Shown here: positions 7,110 to 11,682 of the stretch, in pieces
How the letters are laid out: each line of letters begins with the position of its first letter
Numbering within the stretch: the first letter of the stretch is position 1
NCBI GenBank assembly: GCA_030539415.1
Contig: JAUNSE010000034.1
Coordinates: 1-11,682, forward strand
Source of the DNA: Desulfovibrionaceae bacterium
GTDB taxonomy: Bacteria; Desulfobacterota; Desulfovibrionia; Desulfovibrionales; Desulfovibrionaceae
DNA: 11,682 nt
Reading direction: 5' to 3'
The notes under the pieces: model-generated
Database searches by the model: none
The model's input: the letters and a program-made list of their open reading frames with translations, nothing else
What the model was told of the DNA's origin: nothing
Position numbers and translations under genes: made by a program

Positions 7110-9434
7110 CTAGCGCTCCGAAAGCCAGAGTATGCACTCGACCTTCTTCGCCTCTCCGTCCGCGCCGTCCTTCGTGTCGGGCCACGGCGTGCCCGGAGGG
7201 GGCGTCTGACGCACCACGCGCGTGCCCTCGCCCTTGAGCTCGGGCATGATGCCGGCCCTGGCGAAGAGCTCCACCGCGTTGCGCAGCGTCTTGCCCTGCA
7301 CGTCCGGCACCGTGGCCGAGGCCCTGGCCAGATGGCCCGGCAGGCGCATGGCGTCGGCGTGGCTCGCCGGCTTGCGCACCACGGCCACGTCCTGGGCCTG
7401 TCGCGCCCTGACCGGCTGCGAGAAGGGCGAGGTCAGGCCGGCTATCTTGAAGCCGCGCTCCCTCGCGTCGCCGCGCTTCGCTGCCCCCTCCTTCTTGAGG
7501 GCTGCCAGGTGCTGGCTGTCCAGATCGCCGGCGTAGGCCAGCGAGCGCTGGGCGATCTCCCTGAAGGCGGGCGCCGCGATGACGCCGCCGTACTTGGAGT
7601 TCTGCGGCTCGTCGATGAAGACCACAATCAGGTAGCGCGGGGCGTCCGCGGGCAGGAAGCCCACGAAGGAGGCGAGACGCTTGGCGCCGTAGGCGCCGGA
7701 GCGGCGGTCCGCCTTCTGGGCCGTGCCGGTCTTGCCGGCCACGGCCACGCCGTCGATGGCGGCGCGGCGGCCGGTGCCGTCCTTCTCGCCCACGACCTCG
7801 ACCATCATGCGCCGGATCTCCCGCACCACGGAGCGGGAGAAGATCTGCTTCGGCTCCGCCGGCGCGGCCTGATCCCTGACAAGGACGAGGTTCTTGCGCA
7901 CGCCGTTGTTGAGCAGGGTCAGATAGGCCTGGGCCATCTGCAGGCCCGTGACCGACACGCCCTGGCCGAAGGAGATGGACATCGTGTCCACCTCGGTCCA
8001 GTTCTTGGGCTTGCGCAGGATGCCGCGGCTCTGCGCCACGGGGACGCTCGTGACCTCGCCGAAGCCGAGCTCGGTCAGATAGTCGTACATGGTCTTGCTG
8101 CCCATCATCAGGCCGATCTTGGCCATGCCGATGTTGGACGAGTAGCGCAGGACCTTGTGCACCGGAATCTTGCCCTGTCTGGACGTGTCGCGCAGGGTCG
8201 TGAACTTGGCCTCCCAGCGGCCGTTCTCGCAGTCGATGATGGTGTCGCGGCTGACAAGGCGCTGCTGCATGGCCGAGGCCAGCACCAGTGGCTTGAAGGT
8301 CGAGCCCGGCTCCAGGGCGTCCTGCGCCAGGCGGTTGCGGTACACGGCAGCAGTGGAGCTGCGGAAGGTGTTCGGGTTGAAGAAGGGATACTGCGCCCAG
8401 GCGAGGATTTCGCCGGTGGGCACGTCCACCACCAGGGCGCCGCCCCAGGCGGCCTTCTCCTCGCGCACGACGCGCGAGATGGCGTCCTCGGCGAAGAACT
8501 GCACCTGGGCGTCGATGGTCAGCTGTATGTCCTCTCCGTGCGGGTCCTCCTCGCCCTCGCTGCGCAGGTAGAAGCGCCGGCCGGTTGCGTCGCGCTGGAC
8601 AATCTGCCGGGTCGGAGCGCAGTTCAGGCGGTCATCAAGAGCGCGCTCCAGCCCCTCCAGCCCCTTGTCCTCGTTGCCCACGAAGCCCAGGAGCTGGCCG
8701 GCCATGTGCTTGAAGGGATAGACGCGCTCGTACTCCTTGGTGAGCCCGATGCCCGGGAGACGCGCCTTGCGCACGGCCGACGCGGTGTAGTCGTCGATCT
8801 TGCGCCTGAGCCAGACAAACTTTCTGCCCGGCCTGGAAATCTTGTCGTAGATGGTCTGCGGGCTGATGCCCAGAATGGGGCCCAGGGTGTTGGCGGCGTT
8901 CAGGGCGTCCCTGATCTCGCCCGGATTGGCGTAGACGGAGAGCGCCTCGACGCTGCGGGCCAGCACCTGTCCGTCGCGGTCGAGAATGTTGCCGCGCTTG
9001 CCGCCCACGAGCTCGACTGTCACGTGCTGGCGCCTGGCGAGCTCCGCGAGCCGCGGCCCGTCCACCATGTGCAGGTACCAGGCGCGGCCCCAGAGCGCCG
9101 CGAAGATCAGCGCGAAAAAGCCGAACACAAAGCGGATGCGGACCATCTGCCAGTCCGTGCCGGGGAAGAGGCGGTCCCACCAGGGCTGCTTCTCGGGAGC
9201 CGGCTCCGCGGGCATCTCCTCGCGCTGGGGCTGCGCGTTCACGGGCGCCGCGGGCGCGGGATCGGGGGCCGGCGCGGCCTCCCTGCGCGTGTTGGCGTTC
9301 TGCGCGGCGATTTTCTGGCGGTCCAGGGCAGAGGGCAGATCGGCGGCCGAGACGGGCTGGGCCGACAGATGCTGCGGCGAGGCTGGCTGGGGCTTGGGCG
9401 CCGCAGCGCGCTTCTGGGTAAAACGAAAACTCAT
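7110..9434 (-). CDS. ftsI: FtsI (PBP3-type) septal peptidoglycan transpeptidase with C-terminal PASTA domain
   Basis: This 774-residue class B penicillin-binding protein crosslinks septal peptidoglycan in the periplasm, anchored in the inner membrane and partnered with FtsW. It has a cytoplasmic Ala/Pro/Gln-rich tail (about 1-99), one membrane helix (about 100-121), the PBP dimerisation region beginning at RGNILDRDG (147-155), and a transpeptidase domain (about 320-635). The latter carries STFK with catalytic Ser378 and Lys381, SSN (432-434) and KTGT (568-571). After a linker, one PASTA-like repeat starts at VPDVQGKTL (709-717) and runs to the end. PASTA domains bind wall fragments or beta-lactams in some PBPs. 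The ATG at 9434 was chosen over an in-frame TTG at 9467 because AGGGG lies ten bases upstream. PASTA makes it longer than E. coli FtsI (588 residues). The dcw position supports FtsI. Confidence 0.95.
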   Translation of the reverse strand: MSFRFTQKRAAAPKPQPASPQHLSAQPVSAADLPSALDRQKIAAQNANTRREAAPAPDPAPAAPVNAQPQREEMPAEPAPEKQPWWDRLFPGTDWQMVRIRFVFGFFALIFAALWGRAWYLHMVDGPRLAELARRQHVTVELVGGKRGNILDRDGQVLARSVEALSVYANPGEIRDALNAANTLGPILGISPQTIYDKISRPGRKFVWLRRKIDDYTASAVRKARLPGIGLTKEYERVYPFKHMAGQLLGFVGNEDKGLEGLERALDDRLNCAPTRQIVQRDATGRRFYLRSEGEEDPHGEDIQLTIDAQVQFFAEDAISRVVREEKAAWGGALVVDVPTGEILAWAQYPFFNPNTFRSSTAAVYRNRLAQDALEPGSTFKPLVLASAMQQRLVSRDTIIDCENGRWEAKFTTLRDTSRQGKIPVHKVLRYSSNIGMAKIGLMMGSKTMYDYLTELGFGEVTSVPVAQSRGILRKPKNWTEVDTMSISFGQGVSVTGLQMAQAYLTLLNNGVRKNLVLVRDQAAPAEPKQIFSRSVVREIRRMMVEVVGEKDGTGRRAAIDGVAVAGKTGTAQKADRRSGAYGAKRLASFVGFLPADAPRYLIVVFIDEPQNSKYGGVIAAPAFREIAQRSLAYAGDLDSQHLAALKKEGAAKRGDARERGFKIAGLTSPFSQPVRARQAQDVAVVRKPASHADAMRLPGHLARASATVPDVQGKTLRNAVELFARAGIMPELKGEGTRVVRQTPPPGTPWPDTKDGADGEAKKVECILWLSER

Positions 9435-9550
9435 TCCTCTGTCACCCCTGAAAAGGCCCGTAAACAAGGTTCATGCCGCGATGGGCGGCCGGCCGAAAAG
9501 GGCCGGCAAGAAAAATTCCTGAAGAAGGGAGAATCTGTCCGCACCCGCGG
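9435..9550 (-). other. ftsL-ftsI intergenic spacer
   Basis: This 116-nt gap contains the GC hairpin at 9488-9507 and the ftsI ribosome site AGGGG at 9445-9449. A ten-codon ORF (MNLVYGPFQG, 9474 to 9442) ends seven bases before the ftsI ATG, but it has no ribosome site. No promoter with both boxes is visible. Confidence 0.4.
9488..9507. repeat. GC hairpin upstream of ftsI
   Basis: gccggcc at 9488-9494 pairs perfectly with ggccggc at 9501-9507 around a six-base loop. On the minus strand, which is the transcribed sense, the run of T lies before the stem rather than after it, so this is not an intrinsic terminator. It sits about 54 bases before the ftsI start and could shape the mRNA leader of ftsI. 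Confidence 0.45.
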
Positions 9551-9907
9551 CTACCTGGACCCGGCCTTGTCTGGCCCGATGTCGAGGCGCCGTATCTGGC
9601 CCGGCACAGGCTGCTTCATGCCGTACTTCTGGGCCTTGATGCGCAGCTCGTACGGGGAGAGCAGCCTGTCCCTCTCCACCTTGAGCTTGTCGTGCAGCTC
9701 CTGCTTTTCGCGCAGGCGGCTCTTCTCGACCTTGATGGCGTAGTTGATGTCCATGCGCTCGATGTTGACCCAGACGATGGTCAGCAGGCTGGCGCCCAGA
9801 ATCATGAGCATGAGGGCGATGAAGAGCTGCCAGCCGCGGCCCCTGAAGACCGGCGCGCGCGAAAGGCGCTCGACGCTGGCGGCGATGCGGCCGCCGCTCA
9901 TGTCCAT
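9551..9907 (-). CDS. ftsL: FtsL-like divisome protein (small bitopic coiled-coil protein)
   Basis: This 118-residue protein fits the FtsL pattern: a short basic cytoplasmic segment, one membrane helix at about residues 28-48, then a charged heptad-like stretch (about 50-82) that should form a periplasmic coiled coil. It ends with YELRIKAQKYGMKQP (86-100), which matches the usual FtsL ending in which a short helix precedes a conserved Gly-hydrophobic turn. FtsL with FtsB and FtsQ regulates FtsW-FtsI activity. Sequence conservation in this family is low, so the call rests on topology and on its position between rsmH and ftsI. The ATG at 9907 follows a GGAGGAGGGGG run; a second ATG at 9901 (116 residues, ATGA overlap with rsmH) is equally possible. 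Confidence 0.87.
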   Translation of the reverse strand: MDMSGGRIAASVERLSRAPVFRGRGWQLFIALMLMILGASLLTIVWVNIERMDINYAIKVEKSRLREKQELHDKLKVERDRLLSPYELRIKAQKYGMKQPVPGQIRRLDIGPDKAGSR

Positions 9908-10905
9908 TTCGCCCCCTCCTCCGCGGGAGCGTGCCAGTCGCGCAGCTTCTCGCAGCAGCGCAGCTTGGCCGAGGCGGCCCTGGGATTGGCGGCAAGCTCG
10001 GCGGCCGAGGCCGTGAGCGGCTTTCTGGTGACAAGGCGGACTTCGGCCAGGTGGCCGCAGCGGCAGACCGGCACATGGGGCGGGCACAGGCAGGCCTGGC
10101 TCCAGCGGCGCATGATCTGCTTCACCATCCTGTCCTCCAGGGAGTGGAAGGTGATGACGCACAGCCGTCCGCCGACGTTCAGCCTGGCGAGGATGCCCTC
10201 CATGAAGGCCTCGAGCTCGCCGAGCTCGTCGTTGACGACCATGCGCAGGGCCTGGAAGGTGCGGGTCGCGGGATGATGCCGCGCCTTGGCCCGCCAGGCG
10301 GGGGGATAGGCGTTCTGCACGATGGCCGCGAGCTGCCCCGTGGTGGTGATGGGGGCGCGCTCGCGCGCCTGGACGATGTGCTTCGCGATGCGGGCGGCCT
10401 GCGGATCCTCGCCGAAGGTCGCGATGATGTCGCGCAGGCGCCTGAAGTCGGCGGTGTTGACCAGCTCCCTCGCGGACGGGGCGCCGGAGGAATTGTCCAT
10501 GCGCATGTCCAGAGGGCCGTCGGCGTGCACGCTGAAGCCGCGCTCTCCCTCGTCCAGCTGCATGGAGGAGACGCCGATGTCGATCAGCGCCCCGTCCACC
10601 CTGTCCCAGCCGGCGAGGTCGAGCGCCTCGGCAAAGCGGCTGAAGCGGCAGTGCATGGAGGAGAAGCGGTCCCCGAAGCCGGCCAGGCGCTCCCCGGCCA
10701 GGGCAAGCGCCTCGCTGTCCCGGTCCAGGCCGAGCAGGCGCAGATCGGGATGGGCCGACAGCAGGGCGTGGCTGTGGCCGCCGAAGCCCAGCGTGCCGTC
10801 CAGGAAGCGGGCGGAGCCGGTGCCGTCGGGGGCGAAAAGCGGAGCGAAGGCTTCGAGCACCTCGTCCCGCAGAACGGGGATGTGTCTGGGCCTGCCGGAA
10901 TTCAT
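9898..10905 (-). CDS. rsmH: RsmH (MraW), 16S rRNA m4C1402 N4-methyltransferase
   Basis: This 335-residue SAM-dependent enzyme methylates N4 of C1402 in 16S rRNA, in the ribosomal P-site region. Motifs are RHIPVL near the start (7-12), the SAM-binding DGTLGFGGHS (36-45), LGLDRD (58-63), DIGVSS (109-114), HPATRTFQALRMVVNDE (211-227), ITFHSLEDR (251-259) and NPRAASAKLR (307-316). A CxC and CxC pair lies at 272-274 and 281-283. An in-frame ATG 19 codons upstream would overlap mraZ and add residues the family lacks. I chose the ATG at 10905, which has AGGGAG six bases before it (10912-10917), overlapping the mraZ stop codon. The gene starts 10 nt after mraZ and its stop overlaps the start of ftsL, so the three are probably translated in sequence. 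Confidence 0.97.
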   Translation of the reverse strand: MNSGRPRHIPVLRDEVLEAFAPLFAPDGTGSARFLDGTLGFGGHSHALLSAHPDLRLLGLDRDSEALALAGERLAGFGDRFSSMHCRFSRFAEALDLAGWDRVDGALIDIGVSSMQLDEGERGFSVHADGPLDMRMDNSSGAPSARELVNTADFRRLRDIIATFGEDPQAARIAKHIVQARERAPITTTGQLAAIVQNAYPPAWRAKARHHPATRTFQALRMVVNDELGELEAFMEGILARLNVGGRLCVITFHSLEDRMVKQIMRRWSQACLCPPHVPVCRCGHLAEVRLVTRKPLTASAAELAANPRAASAKLRCCEKLRDWHAPAEEGAKWT

Positions 10906-10911
10906 ACGCTT

Positions 10912-10917
10912 CTCCCT
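10912..10917 (-). promoter_or_regulatory. Ribosome binding site of rsmH
   Basis: The minus strand reads AGGGAG six bases before the ATG at 10905, and it shares two bases with the mraZ stop codon TAG. It decides the rsmH start against the longer in-frame ATG inside mraZ and suggests that ribosomes finishing mraZ may re-initiate on rsmH. Confidence 0.75.
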
Positions 10918-11377
10918 ACATGCCGAGGCGGATGCCTCTGGCGGCCAGCTCTTCGGAGACATCCGGCACGCTGATGGCGTTGAAGCGCTCGAGCGACCAG
11001 ATCTCGAAGCGGGAGAACATGCCGATGACCATGACCTCGCACCGCCCGTCGGCGCCGGGCGCTATGCCGGCCTCGCGCAGAAGCGGCTGCGGGATGCGCA
11101 CGCGCCCCTGCGCCGTGCAGGCGAGCTCCTCGGCCAGGCCTATGACCTTGGCCGAGAAATGCACCAGGGCGAGGGAGGGCGTCTCGATGCCGTGCAGCTT
11201 TTCCACGAAGCTCTCCCATTCCTCCGGCAGGTAGGCGACAAGACGGCCGTAGAGGCAGGTCAGCCAGAATCTGCCCTGACTGGCGGCGTCGAGGGACGCG
11301 CGGTAGTCGCTGGGCAGCATCAGGCGACCCTTGTCGTCAAGGCTGCGCTGGGAGCTTTTCGTGAAGAGTTTCTGCAT
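10916..11377 (-). CDS. mraZ: MraZ, AbrB-fold transcriptional regulator of the dcw cluster
   Basis: This 153-residue protein has two tandem MraZ repeats of the SpoVT/AbrB fold. The first carries SLDDKGRLMLP (12-22), with the DxxxR motif at D14-R18. The second carries CTAQGRVRIP (87-96), where the aspartate of DxxxR is replaced by Thr88 while Arg92 is kept. MraZ proteins form ring oligomers that bind direct repeats upstream of their own gene and control the downstream dcw operon. Five such repeats are present at 11456-11501, which supports autoregulation. The ATG start aligns with the conserved N-terminus of the family, but the bases before it are pyrimidine-rich and show no Shine-Dalgarno sequence. 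The gene is first in the cluster and ends 10 nt before rsmH. Confidence 0.96.
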   Translation of the reverse strand: MQKLFTKSSQRSLDDKGRLMLPSDYRASLDAASQGRFWLTCLYGRLVAYLPEEWESFVEKLHGIETPSLALVHFSAKVIGLAEELACTAQGRVRIPQPLLREAGIAPGADGRCEVMVIGMFSRFEIWSLERFNAISVPDVSEELAARGIRLGM

Positions 11378-11427
11378 GAAGGACAGGCTGGAAAGAGAGA
11401 ATACGCGGGAAATGGGGCCGTGGCGGG

Positions 11428-11442
11428 AAGGGCTCTGCCCTT
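11428..11442. repeat. Short hairpin in the mraZ leader
   Basis: aagggc at 11428-11433 pairs perfectly with gccctt at 11437-11442 around a three-base loop. On the plus strand it is followed by only two more T and then C, which is too weak for a terminator. On the minus strand it would lie in the 5' leader, between the MraZ repeats and the mraZ start. Confidence 0.4.
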
Positions 11443-11455
11443 TTCAGGTCGTTGC

Positions 11456-11501
11456 TACCATTTTTTTCCACAGTTCGCCACTTTTTTCCACGGTGCTCCA
11501 A
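11456..11501 (-). promoter_or_regulatory. Probable MraZ operator: five TGG repeats at 10-bp spacing
   Basis: On the minus strand TGG occurs at 11500, 11490, 11480, 11470 and 11460, reading TGGAG, TGGAA, TGGCG, TGGAA and TGGTA, each followed by five spacer bases. The three central boxes are preceded by G, giving GTGGAA, GTGGCG, GTGGAA. E. coli MraZ is known to bind TGGGN repeats separated by five bases upstream of mraZ, so the motif core, the exact helical phasing and the position (79-124 bases before the start codon) all match. The assignment to MraZ is inference from this match. Repression of the whole cluster by MraZ is the expected outcome. Confidence 0.82.
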
Positions 11502-11521
11502 AGATCGCCCGCCGTCCGCCA

Positions 11522-11547
11522 CCGGCCCGCAAGCCCTTGCCCGCCGG
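11522..11547. repeat. Interrupted 26-bp dyad upstream of the MraZ repeats
   Basis: The plus strand reads ccggc, cc, gcaag, cc, cttgc, cc, gccgg: two nested inverted repeats separated by two-base CC steps. The symmetric arms are 11522-11526 with 11543-11547, and 11529-11533 with 11536-11540. It lies 20 bp upstream of the MraZ repeat array. It could be a protein-binding dyad or just GC-rich chance; the function is unknown. Confidence 0.4.
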
Positions 11548-11682
11548 CACTTTCACGCGATCCGCCCCCCTTTGGACGCGTCGGGACGCCGGAAAAGAAG
11601 GGCAAAAAAAATGGTCCTTGCATTTACCCTAAATTTCCACCAAACGGGGAATGGAGACATTAAATATATGACAAATATTATC

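Larger units (their letters stand above)
11378..11682 (-). other. mraZ upstream and leader region without a supported gene
   Basis: About 305 bases without a gene I can support. From the mraZ side outward they hold a pyrimidine-rich stretch where the ribosome site should be, a short hairpin (11428-11442), the MraZ-type repeat array (11456-11501), an interrupted 26-bp dyad (11522-11547), a run of eight T on the minus strand (11603-11610), and an AT-rich edge. The transcription start of the cluster probably lies here, but I could not find paired -35 and -10 boxes with good spacing. TATATT (11663-11668) and TTGTCA (11669-11674) on the minus strand are isolated box-like words. Confidence 0.6.

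Noticed and set aside
9435..9467. TTG start for ftsI 11 codons upstream
   Set aside because: TTG is a rare start, and the ATG at 9434 has AGGGG at workable spacing; the extra residues show no conserved feature.
9442..9474. Ten-codon ORF (MNLVYGPFQG) just before ftsI, a possible leader peptide
   Set aside because: No ribosome site and no run of a single amino acid; at this length chance is sufficient.
6912..9743. Plus-strand open frame of 943 codons antisense to ftsI
   Set aside because: It lies opposite a gene with full PBP motifs, has a His/Gly/Ala-rich low-complexity translation, and is the typical shadow of high-GC codon use. The same applies to the long plus-strand frames at 4-1458, 2161-4410, 4215-5543, 5507-6991 and 9931-10974.
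10906..10962. Longer rsmH start at an ATG inside mraZ
   Set aside because: It adds 19 residues not seen in the family and overlaps mraZ by 47 bases, while the ATG at 10905 has a good ribosome site.
11398..11403. TATTCT on the minus strand as a -10 box for mraZ
   Set aside because: No -35 box at a workable distance, and the transcript would have only a very short leader and bypass the MraZ repeats.
11603..11610. Run of eight T on the minus strand as an intrinsic terminator of an upstream gene
   Set aside because: No stable GC-rich stem directly before the run.
11635..11640. Isolated GTGGAA word on the minus strand as a further MraZ box
   Set aside because: It is not in 10-bp phase with other TGG words and stands alone, about 135 bases from the array.
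1..11682. Mobile elements, CRISPR arrays, tRNA or rRNA genes, or a novel defence or metabolic system
   Set aside because: No transposase or integrase motifs, no repeat-spacer pattern, no cloverleaf or rRNA sequence; nearly all bases are explained by nine standard dcw genes.

Overview
The window is an ordinary but well-preserved division and cell wall (dcw) cluster. All nine genes I can support lie on the minus strand, so transcription runs from right to left: mraZ, rsmH (mraW), ftsL, ftsI, murE, murF, mraY, murD, ftsW. The DNA is roughly two thirds G+C by eye. The gene order, the DNPR motif of a meso-diaminopimelate-adding MurE, and an FtsI with a C-terminal PASTA domain fit a high-GC Gram-negative of the Desulfovibrio type (Desulfobacterota). 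That taxonomic reading is inference from gene character, not from a search.

Layout from transcription start to end. Positions 11378-11682 hold no supported gene; they form the upstream and leader region of mraZ. This stretch contains five direct TGG repeats at exactly 10-bp steps, which I read as the MraZ operator, an interrupted 26-bp dyad, and an AT-rich right edge. mraZ (regulator) and rsmH (16S rRNA methyltransferase) are 10 nt apart, and ftsL overlaps rsmH. ftsI follows after 116 nt, murE after 127 nt and murF after 62 nt. murF and mraY share one base (TGATG), murD follows mraY after 46 nt, and ftsW overlaps murD by four bases (GTGA). Positions 1-102 lie downstream of ftsW; murG is expected next, but its start is not visible.

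How the genes work together: MurD, MurE and MurF add D-Glu, meso-DAP and D-Ala-D-Ala to UDP-MurNAc-L-Ala in the cytoplasm. MraY moves the finished phospho-MurNAc-pentapeptide to undecaprenyl phosphate, making lipid I. FtsW (glycosyltransferase) and FtsI (transpeptidase) polymerise and crosslink septal peptidoglycan, and FtsL is part of the divisome complex that activates them. MraZ probably controls the whole set through the operator.

I found no mobile element, CRISPR array, tRNA, rRNA or novel enzyme system. The points of interest are regulatory (operator, dyad, GC hairpins in the longer intergenic gaps, an mraZ start without a Shine-Dalgarno sequence) and structural (long Ala/Pro-rich cytoplasmic tails on both FtsI and FtsW).
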